Below, in pieces: positions 16,447-23,743 of a DNA stretch of 64,000 bases. Location of the stretch: positions 23,868 through 87,867 of the forward strand of contig NZ_MAOC01000090.1 in NCBI RefSeq assembly GCF_001884135.1. Direction: 5' to 3'. The position numbers and the translations under genes were made by a program. Below the pieces are notes generated by a model. The model was not told the origin of the DNA and ran no database searches. It saw only the letters and a program-made list of their open reading frames with translations. The DNA comes from Bacillus nitratireducens (GTDB lineage Bacteria; Bacillota; Bacilli; Bacillales; Bacillaceae_G). Numbering within the stretch: position 1 is the first letter of the stretch; every line of letters begins with the position of its first letter.

Positions 16447-17253
16447 TTATGATAGGACTGTAAATCCATATTTTTTAAAGATAGATTGTGCATCTTTTGA
16501 CTGCAAATACTCATAAAATGAAGTCGCCTCTTTCTTGTGCTTAGATTCTTTTATAACACCTAAAGGATAGTGAATTGGCTCATGAGAGGTAGCTGCTGCT
16601 GTCTCACCAATCTTTACTTTGTCTGAAATAAGAGCATCCGTTTTGTATACGATACCAGCATCGACATTGCCTGTTTCTACATATGTTAACACTTGGCGAA
16701 CGTCTTTTGTAAATACGACTTTATTTTGAATGTCATTCCAAATATTTTCATGTGTGAGAGAAGCCTTTGCGTATTTTCCCGCAGGTACGGATTCAGGTGT
16801 ACCAAGTGCAATTTTCTTGATTTTTTCATCTTTTAAATCTTGGAATTTTGTAAGAGAACTATCTTTTGGGACAACTAGAACGAGTTCATTCCCAAGAAGA
16901 TTTTTCCCTTCTTTTTCATCAATGAATCCTTTTTTAACAAGAGTTTGAAATTTATCTTCTGCTGCTGAGAAGAATAAATCAGCAGGCGCACCTTGTTCAA
17001 TTTGTTGTTGAAGTGCACCAGAAGCACCGAAGTTAAAAGAAAGTTTAATATTAGGTTCTTTTTCTTTATATTTTGTTTCAATTTCTTTTAGTGCATCTTG
17101 TAAGCTTGCAGCAGCGGATATAGTAAGTTCTACTGTTTTTCCTTCTTTAGCAGTTGATTTCTCTTTCTTTTCTCCGCTTGTACATGCAGCACTAAATATA
17201 AGAAGAAAAGAAAGTATAAGTGCCCCAATGGATCGTAATGTAAATTTGTTCAT
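16447..17253 (-). CDS. modA: Molybdate-binding lipoprotein
   Basis: A 268-residue periplasmic-type binding protein. The lipobox is SAAC (Cys about residue 23). The mature domain has the ModA sequence signatures SAAASLQDALKEIE, FNFGASGALQQQIEQGAPADLFFSA split across the anion site, and GTPESVPAGKYA. It captures molybdate outside the cell for the ModB permease and corresponds to B. subtilis YvgL. AAAGGGGA precedes the ATG at 17253. It is divergent from yvgK across an array of ten-base repeats that probably binds a regulator. Confidence 0.92.
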   Translation of the reverse strand: MNKFTLRSIGALILSFLLIFSAACTSGEKKEKSTAKEGKTVELTISAAASLQDALKEIETKYKEKEPNIKLSFNFGASGALQQQIEQGAPADLFFSAAEDKFQTLVKKGFIDEKEGKNLLGNELVLVVPKDSSLTKFQDLKDEKIKKIALGTPESVPAGKYAKASLTHENIWNDIQNKVVFTKDVRQVLTYVETGNVDAGIVYKTDALISDKVKIGETAAATSHEPIHYPLGVIKESKHKKEATSFYEYLQSKDAQSIFKKYGFTVLS

Positions 17254-17286
17254 AAAAAAGTCCCCTTTCATTTTGACACATTTAAT

Positions 17287-17334
17287 TATAACTAAATATA
17301 ACTAATTATAACTAGTTATAATTGAATATAATTT
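17287..17334. promoter_or_regulatory. Five ten-base repeats between modA and yvgK
   Basis: TATAACTA occurs at 17287, 17297 and 17307, followed by TATAATTG at 17317 and TATAATTT at 17327, a strict ten-base period. The third unit is part of a perfect palindrome TATAACTAGTTATA (17307-17320). One copy per helical turn suggests cooperative binding on one DNA face, most likely by YvgK. Confidence 0.65.
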
Positions 17335-17413
17335 GAACATATAGCTATTTTGAAAAAATAGGAGAAATATTCTTTTCTTTGTTACAATGAAAGAAGAAAG
17401 TGAGGAATCGTCT

Positions 17414-18334
17414 ATGGATCATCATTCCTACACAACGGAAGAAGTAGCAAAGCGATTAAAAGTATCAAAACTAACTGTATACGACTTAATTAAAAAAGGA
17501 GAACTGCCTTCTTATAGAGTTGGTAGACAGATGCGCATTGATGCAGCGGATTTAGAACAATATATAAAGCAAATGAAAACTGGTAAGGTGCAAGTTGTTC
17601 CTGTAAAGAACGATGGTAATAGTACCTCGAATACATGTATTATTAGCGGGCAAGAACTAACGTTAGATATGTTGGCAAAACATATAGAAAATCGTATGCC
17701 AAATTCTAATATATTAAGAGCGTATCAAGGTAGTTTAACGAGTTTAGTGAAGCTGTACCAAGGAGAAGGAAGTGTCGTTAGCCTGCATTTGTTCGATGGG
17801 GAAACGGGTACGTATAATGTTCCTTACGTAAAACGTATTTTAGTTGGACAACCATGTATTATGATTAATTTATTATCAAGAAATGTAGGGTTTTATGTGC
17901 AAAAAGGGAATCCAAAAAATATAAAAACATGGGCTGATTTATCTCAGTCATCTATACGATTTATAAATCGAGAAAAGGGTTCCGGTATTAGGGTATTAGT
18001 GGATGAGCAATTGCGAATTCGAAAAATAAATAAAGAAGATATTAGCGGTTATGAATGGGAAGAATCGAATCACCTTGGTGTTGCTTCGCAAGTTGCGAAT
18101 GGAAAAGCTGATGTTGGAGTAGGGTCAGAAAAGTTTTCGCAAATTGTAAATGTAGACTTTATTCCAATAATGAAAGAACAGTATGATTTAGTAATTTTGA
18201 AGAATAAAGAAAATGAAGAGCTTATTGAGTTTATGAAAGACATTCTGCAATCGGAAGAATTTCATAATGAATTAAAAGCAATTGGCGGATACGATATGAC
18301 GAAAACAGGTCAAATTATATATGAAACAAACTAA
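17414..18334 (+). CDS. yvgK: Regulator with excisionase-type HTH and molybdate-binding-like domain
   Basis: A 306-residue protein. Residues 5-57 form an excisionase/MerR-type winged HTH (TTEEVAKRLKVSKLTVYDLI, then PSYRVGRQMRID). The remainder, from about residue 85, resembles a periplasmic binding protein fold without a signal peptide (GSLTSLVKLYQGEGSVVSLH, NREKGSGIRVLVDEQLR). It corresponds to B. subtilis YvgK. It lies divergent to modA-modB, so it probably senses molybdate or a pterin-linked oxyanion and controls uptake. The start at 17414 has GTGAGG eight bases upstream; the upstream ATG at 17387 lacks a ribosome site. Confidence 0.83.
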   Translation: MDHHSYTTEEVAKRLKVSKLTVYDLIKKGELPSYRVGRQMRIDAADLEQYIKQMKTGKVQVVPVKNDGNSTSNTCIISGQELTLDMLAKHIENRMPNSNILRAYQGSLTSLVKLYQGEGSVVSLHLFDGETGTYNVPYVKRILVGQPCIMINLLSRNVGFYVQKGNPKNIKTWADLSQSSIRFINREKGSGIRVLVDEQLRIRKINKEDISGYEWEESNHLGVASQVANGKADVGVGSEKFSQIVNVDFIPIMKEQYDLVILKNKENEELIEFMKDILQSEEFHNELKAIGGYDMTKTGQIIYETN

Positions 18335-18369
18335 AAAGCTGCTTGTCTATAAGACGAGCAGCTTTTTCT
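18333..18369. terminator. Terminator of yvgK, shared with peptide cassette 1
   Basis: AAAAAGCTGCT and AGCAGCTTTTT pair around GTCTATAAGACG, which itself can pair. The stem works in both directions. Confidence 0.85.
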
Positions 18370-18399
18370 ATATATAAAGGGGTTTGGGGAAGCAAAGTG

Positions 18400-18501
18400 T
18401 TAAACGAGACTTTGAGCAAGTGTGTAAATGAAAGCTGTAAGAAGAGTTGCTCCACTTGCAAGTCCGATAAAGTCTGATTTGTTAAATGTAATGATGTTCA
18501 T
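18400..18501 (-). CDS. Small hydrophobic peptide A1 (33 aa), cassette 1
   Basis: A 33-residue peptide: polar MNIITFNKSDF followed by a hydrophobic stretch (IGLASGATLLTAFIYTLAQ) long enough to cross the membrane. AAGGAGAG lies seven bases before the ATG. It is the second gene of a two-gene cassette, 12 bases after B1. The core DFxGLASG..LLTAFIY recurs in A2 (20943) and A3 (22204), and a looser form DFLGSASG..VLTALI in the tandem peptides at 44.9-45.4 kb, which argues that it is really translated. I do not recognise the family. Possible roles are a membrane peptide, toxin-like peptide, bacteriocin or secreted signal. Confidence 0.75.
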   Translation of the reverse strand: MNIITFNKSDFIGLASGATLLTAFIYTLAQSLV

Positions 18502-18513
18502 AATAATCTCTCC

Positions 18514-18615
18514 TTATTTGTTTAATGTAGTTGCAACTGCTTTTGCATCGACAAGTGCGGATAGCACCATGCCCATTGTATTTAAAAATTTGTTTGATTT
18601 CATTTTGTTTATCAT
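18514..18615 (-). CDS. Small amphipathic peptide B1 (33 aa), cassette 1
   Basis: A 33-residue peptide starting MINKMKSNKFLNTMG and ending VDAKAVATTLNK. AAAGGAG lies ten bases upstream of the ATG. It is first in the cassette transcribed from the motif promoter at 18664-18728. The sequence pattern MVLSAL(V/I)DAKAV..TLNK is conserved in B2, B3 and, more loosely, in the peptides at 32297 and 32391. The central segment looks like an amphipathic helix. Function unknown. Confidence 0.75.
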   Translation of the reverse strand: MINKMKSNKFLNTMGMVLSALVDAKAVATTLNK

Positions 18616-18663
18616 GCGTATCCGCTCCTTTTCGAATTGTTGTTGCCCTGCTTTATGTCTTAA

Positions 18664-18728
18664 TTATAGGAAATATGATCGCCTGCAACTATCGAATTAG
18701 CTTACGGAAGACTTACACTTTTGTAAGA
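18664..18728 (-). promoter_or_regulatory. Motif promoter 1 (cassette 1)
   Basis: On the minus strand: palindrome CTTACA-AAAG-TGTAAG (18728-18713), six bases, GTAAGCTAATTCGATAGT (18706-18689), nineteen bases, and a -10 TATAAT (18669-18664). There is no clear -35, as expected of an activator-dependent promoter. Confidence 0.85.
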
Positions 18729-18756
18729 AAAAAAGACATTCGTGTAAGAATGTCCT

Positions 18757-19623
18757 TCAAAGCATATTGATATGATGATGCTCTTCAATTGTTTTTAAAA
18801 AGCTACGCATTGAATTCGTCATATAGCTATCTTTACGGCGTATGAAAACCGTTGAAATACTACCGTATTTTTCAGGGATTGCATGACAATGTACCTTACC
18901 AGCTTTAGAAAGATGGTGGACAGCAGACTGCGGTACGAGTGTAATACCAAGGCCGAGTGCAACACTGTTTAGTATTGTTTCTAATATATTAAATTCCATA
19001 ATTCTTTTTGGCAGCAAACCTTCATCTTTAAGCCAACGTTCTAGCTTGGAACGGTATCCACATCCTTGATTAAAAACGAGTAGGGGCGTCGTAGTGAATT
19101 CTTCTATATGAAAAGCTTTATTTTGTGTAACAAGCATTAGTTTTTCGGTACTAACATCGTATTGTTCAATTAGTGGATGTTTAATAGGCCCTGATATAAA
19201 TGCACCATCTAATTGGTGATCGATTACTTCTCTAATAAGTTCTTCTGTTAGACCAGCTTGTAATGATAAATCAACATTTGGATAGCTCTTATAGTAAGAA
19301 GACAAAATGGTAGGCAATGTGCTTACTGTTTCGACTGTACCAATTTTTAATATACCAGATGGTGTTTCGCTATCTAAAAACACTTGTTTTAGCTCTTCAA
19401 CATCTTGCAAAATTTTATGAACATAAACGAGCATTTTTCTTCCTTCAGCCGTTAAAGTCATGCCTCGTTTATGACGGTAAAAGAGCGGTGTTTTTAGCTC
19501 GTTTTCTAATTGTTTAATACGTGCGGTTACATTTGATTGTACGTAATTTAATTCCTTTGCTGCGCCACTTACACTACCTTGGTCGGCAACGCTCTGGAAG
19601 ATTTGTAAGTCTCTTAATTCCAT
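18757..19623 (-). CDS. LysR-family transcriptional regulator
   Basis: A 288-residue regulator. The winged HTH occupies residues 1-60 ([34 protein letters not shown]), and the substrate-binding domain follows from about residue 88. AAGGAGG precedes the ATG at 19623. It is divergent from an EamA-type exporter gene, with a perfect inverted repeat between them that contains a T-N11-A type LysR site. The arrangement suggests that it controls the exporter and itself. The effector is unknown. Confidence 0.9.
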   Translation of the reverse strand: MELRDLQIFQSVADQGSVSGAAKELNYVQSNVTARIKQLENELKTPLFYRHKRGMTLTAEGRKMLVYVHKILQDVEELKQVFLDSETPSGILKIGTVETVSTLPTILSSYYKSYPNVDLSLQAGLTEELIREVIDHQLDGAFISGPIKHPLIEQYDVSTEKLMLVTQNKAFHIEEFTTTPLLVFNQGCGYRSKLERWLKDEGLLPKRIMEFNILETILNSVALGLGITLVPQSAVHHLSKAGKVHCHAIPEKYGSISTVFIRRKDSYMTNSMRSFLKTIEEHHHINML

Positions 19624-19637
19624 AGTACGATCCTCCT

Positions 19638-19674
19638 TGATGTTAACTATCATTATAAGTGATAGTTAACATCA
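19638..19674. promoter_or_regulatory. Inverted repeat between the LysR and EamA genes
   Basis: TGATGTTAACTATCA (19638-19652) and its exact complement (19660-19674) flank seven bases. It lies between the divergent genes and fits a LysR-type operator. Confidence 0.75.
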
Positions 19675-19748
19675 TTTTGAATCATTTTACGTGATATATT
19701 TTTTCTTTTACAATTCTCTTTGTGCAAATAGAAAGAAGCGGGGGGATT

Positions 19749-20720
19749 ATGGTGAGAAGAGGTCAAATGATAATAGGGGCTTTAGCATGTTTAATTGCAA
19801 GTATGTCATGGGGAGCAATGTTTCCGGTTGCTGATCATGCGTTAGAATACATAGATCCATTTTATTTTTCACTTATTCGCTACGGAGCGGTGGCGATCGT
19901 ATTGATTGTATTGTTGCTAATGAAAGAAGGTAAGAAGGCATTTCGCTTAGAGGGAAGAGGAAAGTTACTCGTCTTTTTTGGAACAATGGCGTTTACCGTA
20001 TATAATGTATTAATTTTTCTAGGACAAATGTTAATGGGGAAATCAGGTGTAATGGTAGCTTCTATTATGGAGGCGCTGATGCCGATGATTTCAATTTGTA
20101 TTTTATGGGGATATAAAAATATAAAGCCGAAGAAGTATATGATAACGAGCATGATTATCGCGTTTGTAGGGGCTATATTTGTTATTACGAAAGGTGATAT
20201 GAGTTTCTTTTTAACATTGAAAGATAACATGTTTTCGCTAGCATTTATATTTGTTGGTGTTGTAGGATGGGTAATTTATACGATGGGTGGTCAAACGTGT
20301 AGCGATTGGTCAACATTACGCTATTCTACTTTGACGTGTGTATTGGGTACAACTGTCACAGGGATGATAACTGTAGTCATTACAGTGCTTGGATATGTAT
20401 CTGTTCCAAGTATGGAAACGATTTCTATTGTGAAGTATGATTTGTTATTTATGATGACATTACCAGGTATCGTAGCACTACTTGCTTGGAACTACGGTGT
20501 GAAAATCTTATCATCCATTAATGGTATTTTATTTATTAACTTTGTGCCAATTACTACTTTAGTTATTATGATGATGCAAGGGTATAAAATAACAACATTT
20601 GATATTGTAGGAACATTATTTGTTATTGCAGCGCTTATTCGTAATAATGTTTGTCAGAGAAAAGAAGAAAATGCAAATAAACAAATGTTGCAAGAAAAGC
20701 AATTGCGCCAAGCTGTTTAA
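19749..20720 (+). CDS. EamA/DMT-family transporter
   Basis: A 323-residue membrane protein with ten predicted helices in two EamA repeats. The N-terminal repeat opens with IASMSWGAMFPVADHALEYI, and the second begins near residue 165. A basic, glutamine-rich tail follows the last helix. Such proteins usually export metabolites or amino acids. The start is at 19749 (ATG) or 19752 (GTG), just after GGGGGG. It is divergent from the LysR gene and is followed by a small membrane protein gene 21 bases later, probably in the same transcript. Confidence 0.87.
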   Translation: MVRRGQMIIGALACLIASMSWGAMFPVADHALEYIDPFYFSLIRYGAVAIVLIVLLLMKEGKKAFRLEGRGKLLVFFGTMAFTVYNVLIFLGQMLMGKSGVMVASIMEALMPMISICILWGYKNIKPKKYMITSMIIAFVGAIFVITKGDMSFFLTLKDNMFSLAFIFVGVVGWVIYTMGGQTCSDWSTLRYSTLTCVLGTTVTGMITVVITVLGYVSVPSMETISIVKYDLLFMMTLPGIVALLAWNYGVKILSSINGILFINFVPITTLVIMMMQGYKITTFDIVGTLFVIAALIRNNVCQRKEENANKQMLQEKQLRQAV

Positions 20721-20741
20721 TAGGCAACTGGAGGATTTTAT

Positions 20742-20882
20742 ATGTTAGAAAGTTTATTGTTTTTCTTTGCTGCTGGAGTTGCCTGCGAGCTTGCGGCAAT
20801 TAATCGAAACGGTCGTAAGAATATAAAACAACAAGCTGAATTGATACAGCTTTTAAGAGAATTGAAGGAAAGAAAAAATTAA
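20742..20882 (+). CDS. Small membrane protein, 46 aa
   Basis: CTGGAGG precedes the ATG. The 46-residue product has one hydrophobic helix (LESLLFFFAAGVACELAAI) and a basic, coiled-coil-like tail ending KERKN. It follows the EamA transporter gene by 21 bases and precedes its terminator, so it may be an accessory to the transporter. No family recognised. Confidence 0.6.
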   Translation: MLESLLFFFAAGVACELAAINRNGRKNIKQQAELIQLLRELKERKN

Positions 20883-20917
20883 AAAGACGACCGGGCATAG
20901 ACGGTCGTCTTTTTCTA
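20879..20917. terminator. Terminator after the EamA operon
   Basis: AAAAAGACGACCG and CGGTCGTCTTTTT pair around GGCATAGA. The same hairpin recurs almost unchanged at 21981-22015. Confidence 0.9.
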
Positions 20918-20942
20918 TATAAAGGGGAAAGGGGACACAAAG

Positions 20943-21038
20943 TTATACAAGCGTTGCGGCATAAATAAAAGCAGTAAGAAGAATTGATCCGCTAGCAAGT
21001 CCTAAAAAATCTAATTTGTTAAAAGTCAGGTTATTCAT
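20943..21038 (-). CDS. Small hydrophobic peptide A2 (31 aa), cassette 2
   Basis: A 31-residue peptide: MNNLTFNKLDF then a hydrophobic span with the family core GLASGSILLTAFIY. AAGGAG lies upstream of the ATG. It is the second gene of cassette 2 and differs from A3 at only two positions (L/I at residue 4, I/V at residue 19). Function unknown. Confidence 0.75.
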   Translation of the reverse strand: MNNLTFNKLDFLGLASGSILLTAFIYAATLV

Positions 21039-21050
21039 TATAAATTCTCC

Positions 21051-21152
21051 TTACTTGTTTAATGTAGAAGCAACAGTTTTTGCATCGATAAGAGCGGAAA
21101 ATACCATGCTCATTGTATGTAAGAAATTGTTTGATTTCATTTTGTTCATCAT
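21051..21152 (-). CDS. Small amphipathic peptide B2 (33 aa), cassette 2
   Basis: A 33-residue peptide starting MMNKMKSNNFLHT and ending ALIDAKTVASTLNK, with AAGGAG nine bases before the first of two ATG codons. It is first in the cassette under motif promoter 2 and is close to B1 and B3. Function unknown. Confidence 0.75.
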   Translation of the reverse strand: MMNKMKSNNFLHTMSMVFSALIDAKTVASTLNK

Positions 21153-21197
21153 ATAGATCCGCTCCTTTTCGAATGGTTGTTGTTACTTTCTGCCCTA

Positions 21198-21262
21198 ATT
21201 GTATAAGATAGTGGAGGAGGTCACTATCGAATTAGCTTACAATAAACTTACACTTTTGTAAG
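21198..21262 (-). promoter_or_regulatory. Motif promoter 2 (cassette 2)
   Basis: CTTACA-AAAG-TGTAAG (21262-21247), six bases, GTAAGCTAATTCGATAGT (21240-21223), nineteen bases, -10 TACAAT (21203-21198), all on the minus strand. Confidence 0.85.
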
Positions 21263-21374
21263 AATTGAAATTTAACAATAAATACTTATTTTTATTACCA
21301 ACTCCTAAAACTTAGTGTTATAATCGTTGTAAGAAAATGATTATACTTCGGATATTCAGAAAGGAACGAAACAA

Positions 21375-21980
21375 ATGTATAAACCAATTACATTTTCGTT
21401 GAAATATATATTTAAAATGGCTGGGAAGGTAGAAGTGCAAGGGAGAGAGAAATTACCGGAAGATGGCCCTTACGTTGTTGCGTGTACACATACAAGTTTT
21501 ATGGATGTTTTAATGTTAGCGGCAGGAATGTACCCAACCCAAATTCATTACATGGCAAAAAAAGAATTGTTTGAAGGGAAATTTAAAAATTGGTTTTTTA
21601 AAAATGTAAATGCATTCCCTGTAGACCGTGCGAATCCAGGGCCAAGCACATTGAAAATTCCATCGCGTTTATTAAAAGAGGGAAAGGTAGTAGGTATTTT
21701 CCCGAGTGGAACGAGATCATCAGAAGATGTTTCATTAAAAGCTGGGGCTGTTACGATTGCAATGCGTTCTAACGTTCCATTAATACCAGCAGCTTATGTT
21801 GGTCCATCAAGTGTAAAAGAATTGATAAAAGGAAAAAAAGCGCAATTAGTTTTTGGAGACCCAATTCAAATTGATGCTGAAGAACAAATAGATCGAAAAA
21901 CGGCTATGAAAATGATGACAGATCAATTAAATGAAAAGTTTGAAGAACTAAAGGAAGCTCTTCAATCAAATCAAAAGTAA
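21375..21980 (+). CDS. plsC: 1-acyl-sn-glycerol-3-phosphate acyltransferase (PlsC family)
   Basis: A 201-residue enzyme. The acyltransferase motif I is HTSFMD (His at about residue 35), followed by FPVDR and FPSGTRS, the glycerol-phosphate-binding motif, near residues 87-117. It transfers an acyl chain to lysophosphatidic acid to make phosphatidic acid at the inner membrane. AAAGGAACG precedes the ATG. It stands alone and ends at a terminator nearly identical to the one 1.1 kb upstream. Bacilli may have several such genes, so whether this is the main PlsC cannot be told. Confidence 0.85.
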   Translation: MYKPITFSLKYIFKMAGKVEVQGREKLPEDGPYVVACTHTSFMDVLMLAAGMYPTQIHYMAKKELFEGKFKNWFFKNVNAFPVDRANPGPSTLKIPSRLLKEGKVVGIFPSGTRSSEDVSLKAGAVTIAMRSNVPLIPAAYVGPSSVKELIKGKKAQLVFGDPIQIDAEEQIDRKTAMKMMTDQLNEKFEELKEALQSNQK

Positions 21981-22015
21981 GAAAAGACGACCGAGCATAG
22001 ACGGTCGTCTTTTCT
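21981..22015. terminator. Terminator of plsC
   Basis: AAAAGACGACCG and CGGTCGTCTTTT pair around AGCATAGA; it is a near copy of the hairpin at 20879-20917. Confidence 0.9.
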
Positions 22016-22027
22016 ATTACTATTTAT

Positions 22028-22184
22028 ATAAAGTGAAACTTTAATCAGTGGGGGTTTTGTTCATCCCCACTGATTATTAGCCCTCATCAATCGGGATTTT
22101 ACAGGCAGTTGATCTCCCGCCTAACTTCCTCGCATTCGCCGAATTCTGAGGTGGGAGTCTTACTGCCCGTTAAAGCGGGATAAA
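22028..22184 (-). repeat. bcr1 repeat, full copy, inserted beside cassette 3
   Basis: The element (GTGAAACTTTAATCAG ... TTAAAGCGGG) is flanked by direct repeats ATAAA at 22028-22032 and 22180-22184, which is TTTAT on the element's own strand. The unoccupied equivalent of this site is visible at about 20920 downstream of cassette 2. Confidence 0.88.
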
Positions 22185-22203
22185 GGGGAAAGGGGACACA
22201 AAG

Positions 22204-22299
22204 TTACACAAGCGTAGCAGCGTAAATGAAAGCAGTAAGAAGAACCGAGCCGCTAGCAAGTCCTAAAAAATCTAATTTGTTAAATGTGATGTTGTTCAT
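22204..22299 (-). CDS. Small hydrophobic peptide A3 (31 aa), cassette 3
   Basis: A 31-residue peptide: MNNITFNKLDF then GLASGSVLLTAFIY and AATLV. AAGGAG lies upstream of the ATG. It is the second gene of cassette 3 and nearly identical to A2. Function unknown. Confidence 0.75.
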   Translation of the reverse strand: MNNITFNKLDFLGLASGSVLLTAFIYAATLV

Positions 22300-22311
22300 A
22301 ATATATTCTCC

Positions 22312-22413
22312 TTACTTGTTTAATGTAGAAGCAACAGCTTTTGCATCGATAAGAGCAGATAATACCATGCCCATTGTGTTTAAGAAATTGTTTGATTTCA
22401 TTTTGTTCATCAT
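22312..22413 (-). CDS. Small amphipathic peptide B3 (33 aa), cassette 3
   Basis: A 33-residue peptide starting MMNKMKSNNFLNT and ending ALIDAKAVASTLNK, with AAGGAG upstream of a double ATG. First gene of cassette 3, under motif promoter 3. Function unknown. Confidence 0.75.
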   Translation of the reverse strand: MMNKMKSNNFLNTMGMVLSALIDAKAVASTLNK

Positions 22414-22460
22414 ATTAGATCCGCTCCTTTTCGAATGGTTGTTGCTCTGTTTCTGACTTA

Positions 22461-22525
22461 ATTGTATGAAATATAGCGGAGAGTCACTATCGAATTAGCT
22501 TACAGGAAAATTACACTTTTGTAAG
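22461..22525 (-). promoter_or_regulatory. Motif promoter 3 (cassette 3)
   Basis: CTTACA-AAAG-TGTAAT (22525-22510), six bases, GTAAGCTAATTCGATAGT (22503-22486), nineteen bases, -10 TACAAT (22466-22461), on the minus strand. Confidence 0.85.
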
Positions 22526-22605
22526 AAAAACGAATGAAGGTGTCATGATGAGAAGATTTGACATATGTTCATGTGATTTATTAAGTTAAAAGTAGAGGTG
22601 AGTGT

Positions 22606-23583
22606 ATGGCTAATATTAAAGATATTGCAAAGATGGCTGGGGTTTCAGTTACGACTGTTTCGAGGGTATTAAATGATCATCCATATGTAAGTGAAGAAAA
22701 AAGGAAAGTTGTTTTAGAAATAGTTGAGAAATTGAATTACTCACAAAATGCAAATGCTGTTCATTTATCAAAAGGGAAGACGAATATTGTTGGTGTGATT
22801 TTACCTTATATTAATCATCCGTGTTTTGATGCAATGGTGGGTGGAATGATGGACGTTGCGTTAGCTCATAATTACAGGGTGCTTCTTTGTCAAACGAATT
22901 ACAATAAAAAAGAAGAAATGAAAAGTTTACATATGTTGAAAACAAAGCAACTAGATGGTTTGATCATTTGTTCTCGTGCGAATGAGTGGGAAATTATAGA
23001 GCCTTATGCAGCGTATGGGGCGGTTATTGCTTGTGAGGATAATGATATTGAAAGTATATCGAGTGTATATACAGATCACTTTAATGCCTTTCAATTAGGG
23101 ATGAGTTACCTTATTGAAAAAGGTTATAAGAAGATTGGATATTGTACGGGAAGAAAGTTAGGACCAAGTAGTAAGAAACGTTTTGATGCGTATAAACAAC
23201 AGCTACAATTAATAGATGAAGAAGTGATGGAAGATTGGATTTTCACAGAATGCTTTACATTAGAAGATGGTGTAAGAGTTGCGCATCAATTTAAGGAGAT
23301 GGAGAATCCGCCTGAAGCATTAATAGTGGCAGGAGATGAGGTCGCTATTGGGATCATGACAGAAGTTAATAAACTAGGTATTAAAGTTCCTGAAGATTTA
23401 GCGATTATTGGTTTTGATAATCAACCGATTTCTCAAGTTTTACAACTGACAACTATTGACCAAAATTTAAAGGAAATAGGTAAGACGGCTTTTGAAATGT
23501 TTTACAGACGAGTGAGTGATGAGGGTTCTAAACAAGAAAAGATGGAAATTCCGTATAAACTTGTGGAACGCTCTACAGTTTAG
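22606..23583 (+). CDS. LacI/GalR-family transcriptional regulator
   Basis: A 325-residue repressor-type protein. The N-terminal HTH and hinge are classical (NIKDIAKMAGVSVTTVSRVLN, residues 3-23). The periplasmic-binding-like effector domain follows from about residue 60 (NIVGVILPYINHP) and includes the family's VPEDLAIIGFDNQP near residue 265. GAGGTGA precedes the ATG. It is a single-gene unit next to no sugar operon, so its targets are elsewhere; the ligand is unknown. Confidence 0.92.
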   Translation: MANIKDIAKMAGVSVTTVSRVLNDHPYVSEEKRKVVLEIVEKLNYSQNANAVHLSKGKTNIVGVILPYINHPCFDAMVGGMMDVALAHNYRVLLCQTNYNKKEEMKSLHMLKTKQLDGLIICSRANEWEIIEPYAAYGAVIACEDNDIESISSVYTDHFNAFQLGMSYLIEKGYKKIGYCTGRKLGPSSKKRFDAYKQQLQLIDEEVMEDWIFTECFTLEDGVRVAHQFKEMENPPEALIVAGDEVAIGIMTEVNKLGIKVPEDLAIIGFDNQPISQVLQLTTIDQNLKEIGKTAFEMFYRRVSDEGSKQEKMEIPYKLVERSTV

Positions 23584-23585
23584 CG

Positions 23586-23627
23586 ATAATCCGTTATGTG
23601 TATAATCACATAACGGATTATTTTTTG
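23586..23627 (+). terminator. Terminator of the LacI-family gene
   Basis: AATCCGTTATGTG and CACATAACGGATT pair around TATAAT, followed by six T. Confidence 0.92.
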
Positions 23628-23743
23628 AAATGTCTTTGACAGGAAACGCATTTCATACTTTATAAAAGAGTTACACCGGTTTGTAATAATCCATGGATTC
23701 TTTTCAAGTGTTAAAGCAATGAATAGAATTTGGAGGGATATGT

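Noticed and set aside
22226-22456. A 76-codon plus-strand frame over peptide cassette 3, and its counterpart at 18428-18700
   Set aside because: Both lie opposite the cassettes, lack ribosome sites and do not exist over cassette 2, so they are shadows.
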